Notes under the pieces: model-generated
What the model was told of the DNA's origin: nothing
The model's input: the letters and a program-made list of their open reading frames with translations, nothing else
Databases searched by the model: none
Shown here: positions 48,273-60,789 of the stretch, piece after piece
How the letters are laid out: each line of letters starts with the position of its first letter
Position numbering within the stretch: position 1 is the first letter of the stretch
Program-made: the position numbers and the translations under genes
DNA from: Litsea cubeba
Taxonomy: Eukaryota > Streptophyta > Magnoliopsida > Laurales > Lauraceae
Length of the DNA stretch: 64,000 nt
Reading direction: 5' to 3'
Assembly (NCBI GenBank): GCA_012931725.1
Contig: CM022946.1
Coordinates: 112,245,819-112,309,818, forward strand

Positions 48273-51200
48273 TCATCTATGCCTGAATGCCATGTCAAAC
48301 TCAGAACCATAGATCCCAGGTCCATGTCCAGGAGGAACAGGTGGTGTTTGCTTTTGATTTCCTCTCCATTCCATCTCAATCAATCGTTCCAGCACCTGTG
48401 GGCGATGGCCGGCACTAATAGCAGATCCTGTTAACGACACAAGTCACGATGAACCTTTAATAAGACAATAAATGAAATCCTAGTGAGGCAAGGCAGTGTT
48501 TCCAGGCTCAAGCGCATTTCTTGAGGGGGTGAGGTAGTTTTTGTTGGTCATGCAATCATTAAAAACTCTGCCAACTTCAGCAAAAAACTTGGAGAAGAAT
48601 TCAACTTTCAGAAGGGAAAAACCACAAAAACATGAAGCTTCTCCAAGATTTGATGGGCTTATGAGCTATGATGCCTCAAGATACAGCATGGATAAGGCAC
48701 GTACAAAAGTTTTACACAAAAAAAAAAAAAAAAGTAGTATCACAATATGTTGCCTACTTTGAAGTATGTAGGCATCATAGCTTATGAGGTTTCGGTATAT
48801 TTTGATGGGTTCATACTGCATGAACGTCATGACAACTTCAGTTAGAAATTGGGGGAGGAAGGTATTTGCAGCATGATTACTAGTAAACCAATATATTTGA
48901 ACTCTGCTAGTGGATCCAAATGGGCCAACAAGAAATAAGAGCACAAATAGAATATCAACTAAAATGACAGGCTTATATACCTGGCATTCCCAGTCCATTG
49001 CCGCCGTAATTACCATGCTGATGATTGAAAGGAAAACCCTGGATAAGGTTCATCTCTGGTATGTAACCAGGTATGTTGTTGAAGGGATGAGGCAATGGCA
49101 CACCTCTTGGCAGTCCATGCAGCAGATGAGGTGGTGGGAAATTTTCAGGCATGGGCATGGGCATGGGCTGCATTGCAGAATGCACTGGATCAAACCTAGG
49201 CCCACCTGGACCATTGAAAGGGTGAGGGATGATATTAGGAGGAAAAGTATGTTGTGGATCTTGATGAATGCGTTCTGGGGCAAGAGGATGTTGATCAAGT
49301 GGGTTGAAGGGAGGCCTTGCATTATTCATCTGATGAGGAAACTGTGGAGGAGGCCGCCCATGTAAATGCTGATACGGACCCATAGACTCCACTGGCTCAT
49401 AAGGACCATGGAGAACTGGTGGACCTTGTAAACCAGGCACCATGGGTCTTTCACTTTTTAGAAGGGTATTCAGAGCCGCCAGCTTATCTACAATCTCAGC
49501 CAGTGGCTCTGAGGATACTCTAGTAGCACTGCCAACAGGCATGAATTGGGATGTTTCACGATGCAACAGATCACCAACAGCAATCAAACTCTCTTCTTCA
49601 GGCAGCCGAACATCTGGCACTATATCAGCTCTGCCTTCAAAACCACCATCAGGTTCAAGCTTCAAGCCCTTCAGTCGAGGATCATTGAAACTTAACCAAT
49701 GCCCTTCAATCTTATCGGGTTGTGGTACTTCTATAAGGTTTGGCTTGTTGGATACTTGTTCACTAACAGTAGAATGAAAGAAACCATCATCTGCAATTGA
49801 AAATGGCCCATGATGTTCAGGAACATCAGTTCTAGCAACCCCACTTGTAGAACCTCTATGGACAGAGACTGGAGCTTCCACTGACTGAAGCTCCTTCATG
49901 AAGGCAGTGCCAAACAGTGTTTCAAGAGTCAGTGTATTTTCACTGCCATGGACATTTTCAGCAGTACTAATCATGCTATCAGGAACAACAAGCTTGTCAG
50001 AGGAGACCGCATCAAGATTGGGGGTAGACGCTGTCAGCACTTTCGAGCTTGTTCCCTTTTGTAACAATGAAAGAAGATGTTGGGATGCATGATCATCCAC
50101 AGCAGCCTTTTGTGTTTCAACTTTTGAATCCAAGAAATTCCACGCTCCATGCACAGAGTGCTGCATGTTAGAACCACTGACCTCAGCCTCGGCCAAGATG
50201 GACTGCTCAAGGTCCTCGCACGTAAGCACTCCTGAACCTGTATCTGGTTTGTCACAGTGATAGAATGGCTCAAGAACACCAACTGTGGTAGACGTCGCAG
50301 CAGTGGGGGGTATAAGGTTCTGGGAAACTTCAGTATTATCAAAAGGGGAGATTCTCGAGATGTTGTCGATGCCTTTCTCATTAGAAACTGTAGACACTTG
50401 GGGTCCATTATCATGGCTGGCAATTAATGAAAGTAAGTCTCTGGCTTTTGAAGATGATGCAACATGTACTGGTTTCATTTCTACAGTCAATGAGAAAACA
50501 AAAACATTTAGTTTCACAACTCTTTAGAATTCTGTTGGAAAAATGAAGTTGATATGAAAGCATTGCAATATTTGGATGTGCACTTGGAATTGATAAGCTC
50601 ACCTTCTTCAAGAAACCAATGTGCAAACTTCGAAGCTTGCGAAGGTTGGGTGCTCCACGTGTCCGCATCAGATTTAACATCATTATGCTACAGAGCAACA
50701 AAATGACCAAATGGTGTCATAGCTACTTGCAACTCATAACAGAAATACTCATTTGTCTAAACAAGGAATATTAAGAATGCGCTGCAAAAATATCGGTGTC
50801 CTAGTTTAACATCTAACAAAGAATTGATGAGAAGATATAAAACGATGAGCCTGAATCATCACCATTTTCATCCATGTTAGTACTCTGTACTAGCGGGCCC
50901 ACCTTGAGTATTTTTATTTTGATAGGTAAACAGGGATTGCATGTGCAACCTTGTGGTTTCTTCAGTGAAGACTTTCCAACTGTGTTATGAAGTCAACCTG
51001 CTCAACCTTTTCAAGATTCAAACAGTTATCTGGCCAACCCATGGTCGATGTATGATGCTGAAAGGAATTTTCTCACCCTGAAACTCTAGAAAGAAATTGA
51101 TCATACAAATGAACTGTCGGAAACAATATATATCCAATGGTCCATATCCAACTTCAAATAATCCACCTTGAATGGTTGGAGTTGTTCAATGGATGCCAGA

Positions 51201-54200
51201 GCCCTCCTACTGTTGAGTGGCCTGGGTGGCTTGATCACTAAAAGATACACCCCACCTGGTCGGAATGCTTGACCCAAATATGGTTACACTTCTTCAGAAT
51301 GTAACAAATAAAATGCCCACAATTCTGGGCAACGATTTTATACTATCACAGAAAATTCAAGAGAACTGCTTTCATGAAACTTGACAGGATTTCAAGCAAA
51401 AAGTTTTTGCCACTTCATATGCCGATTTTGAAACCCACCTTTTAAGAGGATCCTAGTTTGGTTACACTAACTTACAACAAAAGCCCTACAAGACTAATAC
51501 TGGTTAACATGGAAAAAAGAACATATATCATATATATGATTGCTTTGCTAGAAAACCAAGACATTTAAAATGACTGCATGCAGGTCAAGTAATTGTCATG
51601 GTCAGAATCAATCGCTAGCTTACCATATTGGAATTACCTACATGTCAACTGAACCAAACCAATTCAAAATACAGGGGTCAATACAACCATTGATTGAATA
51701 TAAGCAATTATAGATAAGACATAAATATTCATCATTTGAAAGGATTGTCGGTACCTCAATAAAATTGGGCGAGCCAACACCATTTACAGCCAAAGCATTG
51801 TTGAACAACTTTTCCAATATTGATGTAGATTGATCATGACCGACTGTACCAACCTCAAACCTAGTCACCTTCTCAGAATCAGAATTTGTAACTGCACTGT
51901 CCACCCAACCTTCTCCTGCTTCCAAGAGGCTGGAAGATTTATAAGATGAAGTCTCAATGCTAAAAGAACAGTTAGATGCTTCATCACCTCCTGATAAGAC
52001 CAAATTGTTTCCATTTGCATCCATCAAAGGAACACCAGCACTCCTGTTCTCGCATTGCTGCTCATGAGAGTGTATGCATGCAGCTGATTGCTTCTCACTA
52101 AGATGATCGTCACCTGAGCCATTTGATTTACTGTAGGCACTATCCTCATATCCAGTATTCCCAACCTGCAGAACCAAGTAATCAAAATTAAGGGAAAAAA
52201 AATGTAAATGATGAATGGGCAAGTCATCAGATTGATCCTATGGATATCCTGAACCATACTTTCTCATTGCCAGATAAATCTACACCAACTGATATCACTA
52301 GGAATGAGTTACGGGAAGAACAGAAAACCCAGATCAAAAAGTTCAGGGGCTGATCTAATTCTGATTGATTCATTTGATTAATTTATTTTCAAGGAGGCCA
52401 CAATAATTAATTGTAATGGTGGGCCCAAATGCAATAGCTCACACAAAAAAAAAAAAAAAAAAATCAGAAAGGATTAGGCAGGTGACTCATGCCGGGTGCA
52501 GATTGGTCAGATGTTGGGCCTAAAAATGCATACCCCATACTTCAACTCAATCCAACCCATTTGCACCTTTAATTAGGACAGCTACACTAAGAGTCTAAAG
52601 CATTTTGTACATCTACAGCCAATAAAATCCTTACTCTAGATCAACAGAGGAGATAAAAATCTCACTTTTGAATAGTCACATTATGTAGTGTTCCGGGAAG
52701 ACTTAATTGACTATGTTTTTGTCCATTGTAAAGTACCATTCTTAATATGGTTTTCCATCTTTTTATCTTTCTAATATATATGGGAAATTCCCCCTACCTT
52801 CCAACAATTGAGGCCGGAAGTACCATAAATGATAAGAGGGTGACCAACAACAAAAAAGGTTGAAGTTGAGGAGCTGCTCCAAGCGCTGAAGCATTAAGAC
52901 TCACTTTTTTCTAATTTTGGTAATATCAGGTGACTTTAAAATTCTCTTCCATGGTTGAATCTTGGATATATGGTATTACATCTATACTGAAATCTGGGCA
53001 ATGACCTACAATATGAATTTATTGATCCACCATGTGACTAGAGAAGTAAATGAAGTGGCAGCCGGATTCGCTAATCAAGCCAATTGTGACAACTGACAAG
53101 TGAGCTCTATGGTGGGGTTCTTTGACAAGTAGCAGTAGTAATAGTAGTCATTGTTGTTAAAATCTTAAGATTTGCATCCAGAATCCTACAATTAGTATCG
53201 AATCCTAAGGAAAAGGATTTGTATCTATACAATGAATCCCGCTGACCAATGAATCTTAAGATTCAAGTGTGGCTTTAACAATTTGATACTTCTTTTATCG
53301 AATTTTACAGTTCAAATGTGGTTCTAATGACTTGATACTTCTCATATCAAATCATTCAAGCGACTCCTCTTGGGAATAGACACAGCTAAATGGCTAAAAT
53401 TAATAATTTTACTCTTCTTATTGGTGTTTCTATTTTTAAGATGATATCTACTAATTAATGAAATATTAAAATTCCATGGGAAATTTAATTGTACATATTC
53501 CATGTGACAGGAGAATTTAATTGTACATATGGGGTTTCGTCTAGTGTTGTGAAATTCGTTTCGGATTGCGTTTCGGTTTGGACTCCAAACTGAATAATTT
53601 CGGTCGATTCAGAATTTCGGTGAAATGTTTCGGAAAAATAAAATATACATAATAATTATTAAAAATAGTGAAATTTGGTAGGGCTCTTTTTCCAATTAGG
53701 GTGAAATCTAATTAAGACCCTATTATTAAAGTTCTTTTAGGGCCACATAAGGTTGGTTTATTTTAAATGGGTAGAGTTTAATATAAGACACCCCAGGTTC
53801 AGCCCACAAACCTGACCCGTCTCTGTTTGTCTTATTAAAAGGGTGAAAAGGGTTTCATTTCACCCCTTTTATTTGGACCAAACGAACGAATGAAATGAAA
53901 TGAAAATCAAGATGGGAGAGGGAGAAAGAGGAAGATGAAAGAGGAAGAAGACAGGGAGAGAGAGAGAAGGGGGGAGGGAAGAATGGGGAAGCAGTAGCGT
54001 AGTGGCGTCGTCGATTTATAGCAGCAGCAAGCATCAACTGGCAGAAGTATCGACGCCGACCGATAGCAGCAGTGGAATCATTCTTCCTCCTCCTCTTCTG
54101 GTTTTATTTTATTTTTTGTCCCTGTTTAAGTATTCTTTCTTTTCCCACTGCGACCTTCTTCTTTTTCTTTTTCTGCTCTTCATCCTCTATCAAACAAAAC

Positions 54201-57200
54201 AAGGCGTCCGAACAGAAATTATTCGGGAATTTCGTCCGTAACGAAACAAACTTCGTAACACTGGTTTCGTCCCACATTATTTAATATTTTCTTCAATTTT
54301 TTCATAACCACTTCTTTAACTTCAAGAGTATCGTTGATGATTTGGATTTTATTTTTTTAATTAAGAAAAAAAAAGCCTACAACTTGTTTATTCTTCCCAA
54401 TAACACTGAAAACTTAAAACATAGTTAACTATTTACACATACAGCATTTATGATAAATTAATATATGCTAATGACATACTTCATATGATTGCATCATAGA
54501 CTTACTTGTTACTATATTGACAGTTAGACACTGCTATGGATGGACTATGAATAACTGGTTTTTTTTCATTATTTTTCATTCTTCTACAAGAGAAGTAAAA
54601 TATTCTACCACTTGCAATACGATTCACAATACCATTCAATTCAACCCCTTGAACAATTTGTTATACAGTTTTGATTTTCATAACAATGGTTGTAATAGTA
54701 GGAGCAGCAGCAAAACAGGAAGAGGAATATTGATCCTAAGCACAATATGTTTCATTTTTATTTACCATATCCGCATCCCAAGTATGAGAAAAAATATCAA
54801 CCGATATTTTAAACATTGTGTGATAATAGAAAATATGAATATGTTTCAACAGAGAAGTGAGTTTTCTGCATCATAGAATTTTGGTAGGTCTAACCGGTAG
54901 CTACCTCTGGTGCTGGGGTGGGGACCACAGATTTTGTACCAAGATTCTTCTCCAAAGCAGCACTAGCAAAACCTGGGGGCACAAGTGGTCTTGATGCAGG
55001 AGCTTGTGCAGGAAAAGAACACTTGACCGAATCACACTGAGAAATCGATGCCACATGGTCCTCCAGTCTGTCATCAATTTTGTTCTGAAGACTCTCATCT
55101 TCAGAATTCTTCAACAGTGCCACAATATCAATGTCCAGCTGCCCCTTATGCTTGTCTGGATGCTTTTGCTTCTCTTTCAGTGCATTGTGTTGTTCTTTTC
55201 TCATCAACTCAAATGATTCTGAGAAAAAAGAAAAAAAGAAGAGAAAAAATAAAGAAGTTTGTGTCAAGTCTGCGGACCTCAACGAAATGATATATCTCTA
55301 ACTAGACAGGCTGAGAAACAAATAGGAGATCGGCACAAATTAGGCGCAAATTAGTTCGATGCCATTCATAATTATAGTAAACACCAGAATACACACAGTT
55401 CCAGTATCAGAACTCCAAAACAATAGGTGCATAAGATACTGATCACCAGTATATAGGCGGTATAGGCTAAAAGTGTTAGATATATGAACATAACATGAGC
55501 CATTATGACCAGCATAGAGGTACATAGTGGTCACTCAGTGGCACTGAAGGATGGAGTCAACAACAACCCATACAAACAAGAATTACAACAAAAAAGAAAA
55601 GAAAGATTGACTTATATATTGGTCGATATTTTCCAATATAGCATTTTTAAGGCTCCCAACATGGACCACTATGGCAGCTGAAACAGTTTTAATCAACATA
55701 AAACAATTACCTCTTCTCTTTCTTTCCTCCTCCGCTCTATCCTCACTTGAGCATTCAGCAGAACCAAATGTTTCATCATTACGTGAGTCAGTGTCTGCCG
55801 TCCCTAGGTAGAAAATAAACAGTTTTCAGCTGATTTACCAAAAGCAAAAATTTGGGAAGTTATTCTTTCTTTTTATCTTCTGTTCTTTTCCCATTTGTTG
55901 TTCATGAGGTTTGAAACAGATGAACAGACCTTGAAACTTAGCCCATGTTTGGCACCTCTATTTCCAACCTCTACTTGTCTAAATGTCGAAAGCGGACAGA
56001 GGTTATGAAAATAAGAGCGTTTGGCACAACATTCTGGCCTCTGTCCGTTTTAGACATTTAGAGGCAAATCCTCTAAAATCCAAATGCTCAAAAAGTGGGC
56101 CGCTGAAAAATAGAGCGTTGGCCTCTTCTTTGTATGACTTTTTTTTATGGCTCTACTTTTACTGGGTCTGTCAAAAAAGAGTAGAGATACCAAACATGGC
56201 CTAGTCGATAACAATCAATTTTTTTTTTTAATAGTGATAACAATCGAAAAATGATTAACTGATGATCAAAGGTCAGGACCCAAGAAAAAAAGATGGAATC
56301 AAAGAGCTGCAATGTACATAAAAGAATATATATATATATATATATGGAAATGCTCCTATGAGAGTAACTCTCACACTACTGTGAGAGTAATGGGGGGGAC
56401 CCATTGCATTTAGGTTGTTGGCATTGGATATGGATATGATGGGTCCCCCCTTACTCTGATAGTAGTGTAAGAGTTACTCTCATAGGAGCATCCCCTCACA
56501 TCCATATCCAATGCCAACAACTTCAATGTGAGGGCCTCCACTCTATCTCTCTTAGTAAAGTGAGAGATGCTCTCATAGGAGCATCTCCCTATATATATAT
56601 ATATATAACCCACAACCTCAAGGTTGCAGTAGTGAGCACCTTCCACTGTGCCACGGGCTCTTGTCAAATTGATTTTCTTCTCTTCGTTTGAAAAATAGTG
56701 AAATTTGATCCTAGAAGTTAGATTAAAGAAAACACCTTATAAAAACGCGGAGGTTGATATGGCTCATTGCTTCTATTGAGCTGGTAATCTCCATTACCCC
56801 GACCCCTTGGTGCTGATGCACTTCCCGTATATCCAGACGGCCTTGGAAAAGCACCACTTCCGAGAAGCCCATCGTGTTCTGGATGTTGCCAAGTACGCCG
56901 AGATTGATTACCAGAACGTCTTCCAGAATCTGTAGAGTGAAATCAAATTATCAGAATCCAATCCAATTCCTACATTCGTAAATAGTCACATACAAGATAT
57001 AGAATGGTGAAAACATCAGACCAGAAAATTTCAGAACTGAGGAATCCTATGTAAGGCTTGACAACCATCCAGCATGGACTGATATCACTAGGACATGGGG
57101 GCTTAAGGTTTTTTACTGTACTAGACCATATGTTTTTAACTCTTTCTCACATGACCTATAGGAATTGTACATAAATACCAAATGAATAGATGTGAGGAAT

Positions 57201-59083
57201 TCAAATGACAGTCCACTAACATATACTTTATTAATGTACTTAGACAACTAATGAAGTACACAATCATTAGCATCTCATTGGTCATAAAATAAAATAGCCA
57301 ATATAATATTTCTAATGATAAAAAGATATTACCAAATAAGCATGAGTTAGATCTTAACGGCATTACTTATGTATGCAAAGGAAAGAAGGTCAACAATTGC
57401 CAAAACAGTAAGACAGTTTGGTTCCCTGCTGAGGAGAGTCATGGAGGCATAGAGCAACACTTTCAATAAGCTTACTGCAAACTTACAGCTTACATGATTG
57501 ATATACAGATTTACAAACACTTATAGTTATATGGAACATATTCAGAAATTAAACAGCCTGCATGAGCAAATAAACAATATATCACCATGAGATATAAAGA
57601 GTAATCCTAAGATATATGTCTCTAGACAGTAGCATATGATCACTAGAACTATCTGCAAAAAAAGCTCTAAATGAAGTAACATATAAACTAAATGAATTCA
57701 GGGGAAAAAACTTCTATGTTACTTGATTAACAAGGCCAAGCAAACCAAAAAAATTTCAAGTATTTCGTAATTACTTTATTTAAACTGCTTATGAGCCTTA
57801 GAAATAATTTCTTCATTCAAAGAGCCCAAAAAAATGTGTACAGTGTACGATAGGTCAAGCTTACAAGAAGATGGTTTCAAACTCGCCTGATACATTGAAA
57901 ACTTCTTTGTGCTCATTTATATAATTGAAGTAACTTATGGTGCATGTTTCAAGGTATTTGTGCGGCCATAACAAGAAAGATCATTATTTAAGTCAGCAAC
58001 ACTTAAGGAAAATAAATCATATACCACAGGATATTTGGCTTGGAAGTTATTTATATTATGTACACTGTAACTCTTGCTGCTCATGGTGGCTGCTGAATCA
58101 AATAGCCCAACGTTGGATTTCGAATTCCATGGACCAAGCGATCAATCATCTTAACCATAATTCAGAAGAGAGTAAGTTATCAAGTACAATCCATGCCTGA
58201 AAATTAAACCTATAGGACATGTGCTTTCAGTCTTCCATGGAATCACATGGGTATACGGCTCAACCATTAACTGAGAACAGAGTAGCAGAGTAGTTTAAAG
58301 ATGTGTGTATGTTTCTTAGTAAGCCCAGAGAACAGGTCCACTAAAAGATAACAAAATCTATCTCAGAAAAAGAAAATAATAATAATAATAATATGAGCAA
58401 AAAACAAACCTTGCATAACAGAATCACGATCAGATGATGAGTCTCCGTCTCTATCATTTGATCCAGAAGAACGGGTGTCCCACCTTCCATGGCTCCCTCG
58501 AGAGTAGTTGCTTGAGCTATCCACTCTATTCAGAGGGGTTGAAGCAAACCTTTGTAAAGATAAACCTCCAGGAACTCGTTGCCGCTCAGGAATGCCGAGG
58601 GAAGCATCCTCAAAATCACTGTTCCAAAACACCATCAGAGTCAGTACAAAGCATTCCAAAATTAAAAAAGAGATTAGTGGCGAAAACCAAAACAATGACC
58701 ATTTCCAAAAAAAAAAAATTCCTTAAAAAAATTAGAGCTAAAAGTATTCTATCCTCACAATAATGCTTGAAATGGGAGCACATTATATAGCTAAAAAAAA
58801 AAGGTACCTCAGAATTGATGCATCAAACCCATCAGGCAAACTCTTGCAGATATCTAACCCCGCGAAACACAAAAGAAACTCTCTCGAATACGAGATCTTT
58901 GACCGTCTATACCACAATAGTAGAGAGAGAATAATTATTATAGAAGAGGCAAAGCTCAAATAAATAAATAAATAAACAAAACATGACAAGGAAAATCAAA
59001 TTAAAATGGTCATACTTTTGAGATTCATCTTTGCTCTGTTCCATTGCTGCAGGTGCGCATTGATCTTCACTTTCCAAGCTCAT
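48273..59083 (-). CDS. CBE1: CBE1-type eIF4E-binding protein (At4g01290-like)
   Basis: Minus-strand coding exons, 5' to 3': 59083-59016, 58906-58808, 58618-58410, 56929-56736, 55803-55711, 55218-54905, 52165-51755, 50687-50603, 50480-48981, 48427-48273; about 1040 aa. Residues 29-35, YSREFLL, match the eIF4E-binding motif YxxxxL-phi. Family blocks follow: SLPDGFDASILSDFEDAS, HGRWDTRSSGSNDRDGDSSS, EHDGLLGSGAFPRPSG, DRAEEERKRR, SFELMRKEQH, SKFAHWFLEE (exon 8), a proline-rich C-terminal half, and VLERLIEMEWRGNQ before the stop. Arabidopsis CBE1 (Conserved Binding of eIF4E 1, also RIMB3) joins the mRNA cap-binding complex in the cytoplasm. All junctions are GT-AG and phases agree except exon 4 to 5, which is off by one nucleotide class, so a short exon may be missed or the copy may be damaged. 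Start chosen by MSLESEDQC. Confidence 0.88.
53157..53375. mobile_element. Diverged relative of the intron-7 MITEs, CBE1 intron 6
   Basis: TTGTTAAAATCTTAAGATTTGC, then AGAATCCTACAATT(A)GTATCGAATCC and repeated GAATCTTAAGATTCA words match, in reverse orientation, the end of the elements at 43001 and 43931. The right limit is vague. Confidence 0.5.
53542..54263. mobile_element. Non-autonomous hAT element in CBE1 intron 6 (722 bp)
   Basis: Perfect 8-bp duplications GTTTCGTC (53534-53541 and 54264-54271) flank it. The ends TAGTGTTGTGAAATTCGTTT and the complement of the right end (CAGTGTTACGAAGTTTGTTT) are inverted repeats, continuing CGG..GAAATT. The interior holds a purine-rich stretch (53905-53990) and a pyrimidine-rich stretch, but no transposase. 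Small open frames inside are not genes. Confidence 0.9.
56346..56590. mobile_element. Hairpin MITE in CBE1 intron 4, at a TA repeat
   Basis: Ends GGAAATGCTCCTATGAGAG and CTCTCATAGGAGCATCTCCC are inverted repeats. A second inverted copy in the middle (56450-56495, ending CTCTCATAGGAGCATCCCC) pairs with the left arm for some 90 bp, including GTTGTTGGCATTGGATATGG-like words. TA runs border both sides, fitting a TA-target (Stowaway or Mariner-type) insertion, but this is not proven. Confidence 0.75.
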
Positions 59084-59757
59084 TGTCAAACACCCCAAAT
59101 TCCGTATCAACACAACAGGCTATCAAAATGCACAACAAATATTCAGGACCGAACACAACACCAGACCCATCAAGCAGATAAAACCCAATTTATATCAGCT
59201 CTCCATGTTGACCATCCGCTCATCCAATTGACAACCCATCCATAAAAAAAAAAAAAAATTGAAAAATCTTCACTCAATGGCCTATCTAGAGGAAGTATCA
59301 GAACTAAAACTCTTCAGTTCTACCTCTCCTCATGGATTTCACCAGGTACAATCACCACTACACCAAATACCTCCACACAATAACTTCCACTACAAAGAGA
59401 AAGAAAAATCCCGAATTCTACAAACTAATATCAACCCGTTGCATTTCTATCCAAATCATCGACAATTGGCACCAAGAAAGCCAAAGACAAGAGCTTTCCC
59501 CCACAGAATCATCTGAAATCCCAAGAGACAAAAAAACCCAGTAATTATTTTGTGCCAAAAGATCAAACCATCACAAGATAGATCATACCTACACTAAAAA
59601 AACATGCAAATTGAGGTATGGGTAGCTTCCAAATGGCATTGAGAAGGGCTGAGAAGGGGAAAACACCAGCAGTTTTGGATCTTCGGCATTCATAACCTAG
59701 AAATTAGGGCAAAAGATTCGAAGAACAAAGGAAGGATTGGGAAATAACGCCTACCTG
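59084..59757 (-). other. Probable 5' UTR intron of CBE1
   Basis: On the minus strand, CAATTCAG followed by GTAGGCG near 59757 looks like a donor, and GATAG before CCTGTTG near 59113-59117 could be the acceptor, leaving a short 5' UTR piece before the ATG at 59083. No coding family is present between. Transcript data would be needed to settle the limits. Confidence 0.45.
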
Positions 59758-60060
59758 AATTGGAGCCTGGACGAAAAAGGATCATCATATGATGTTGAGG
59801 ATTAGAAATTAGGGTTTTATTCGATTTCCCTATTTCAATCGATCACCCAAAATTACATGAGAAGAGGAAGGAAAAAAAAAAAACCTAACATTTGAAGTCC
59901 TATCTCTCTCTCTTTCTACGCTGATTTGATTTTTGGCAAATGCGAGAGAGGAACAAAAACGGAAAGATTACAATTCAAAAACTCTGATGGAATATGCCCA
60001 GAGAGAGAGAGAGAATGGTCTGGTGAATTGCTTACGTTCCTCTAATGGGGTAGCATTGCT
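59758..60060 (-). promoter_or_regulatory. CBE1 transcription start and proximal promoter region
   Basis: Sequence upstream of the presumed 5' UTR holds pyrimidine tracts (minus strand GAGAGAGA near 59905-59920 and a CT-rich run complementary to the GA run at 60001-60014). Such CT-rich patches near the start are common in plant housekeeping promoters. No clear TATA box seen. Confidence 0.4.
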
Positions 60061-60785
60061 AATTATAGTCCGTGCAGGACTATGGCTCTCTGAGAAATGA
60101 TTTCAGTGGTCCGTCACTGACCCGGATTCATCTACTTACACGTGGCATGCTGGATGCATTCTTTACCGTTAAATCTTGGGTCCCTTTGATTGAACTGGCC
60201 CACCCCAGAAGAAAATTAATTTGGCCTTGATGTGGGCAGATGCATGTGGATCTTTCCAAATGTGAATTTTGGCCCATTTGGTGATTGGGGTAGCTTCATT
60301 TTGGTTTTCTTTTGAGCTGGAGATTTCATAGTGGGGTCCAGTGTCCAGGGTCCATGGATGATGGGAATAGATCACACACATGTAATCTACCAGTTTTATA
60401 AGTTGGCAACTAGTTTGTTAACCATTCAAAAAATAAATAAATAGTTTGTTGAGTTTTAGGCTAGATTACACTCTCTAAGTCGTCGTTGAGGATAGATTTA
60501 GGTACCAACTAACCTTATTTATTTATTAAGTTATGGGGCTCACCACTACAGTATAAAGGCAAGGGGCATCTTTTTGGTGGGATTGTTTGCATGTATTTAG
60601 GATTAGAATTCTATGTGTTGAGAGCTGCCAATAATGTTGAGATTCCTTATTTGATTAGTGGAATTTTGAAAATTTAACATCATGAATAGGTAAAATTAGC
60701 GAAATGTCCCTATAAGTGAATGTGTACAGCCTCCAGTCCAAGAAAAAACTCTTTAAGGCCTATGGTCCACTCAGCTAGACTGTTT
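60061..60785. other. Intergenic, upstream of CBE1
   Basis: No gene recognised. AT-rich with several phrases typical of decayed repeats. A 70-aa minus-strand open stretch (60169-60381) has no recognisable features. Confidence 0.5.
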
Positions 60786-60789
60786 GTAG

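Noticed and set aside
48910..49365. 151-aa plus-strand stretch
   Set aside because: Antisense shadow of CBE1 exon 9, which has strong family similarity on the minus strand.
53855..54284. Small frames in the hAT element
   Set aside because: Generated by purine- and pyrimidine-rich tracts; no transposase motifs.
56410..56667. 85-aa minus-strand stretch
   Set aside because: Covers the hairpin MITE and the adjoining TA run, so it is a by-product of the inverted repeat.
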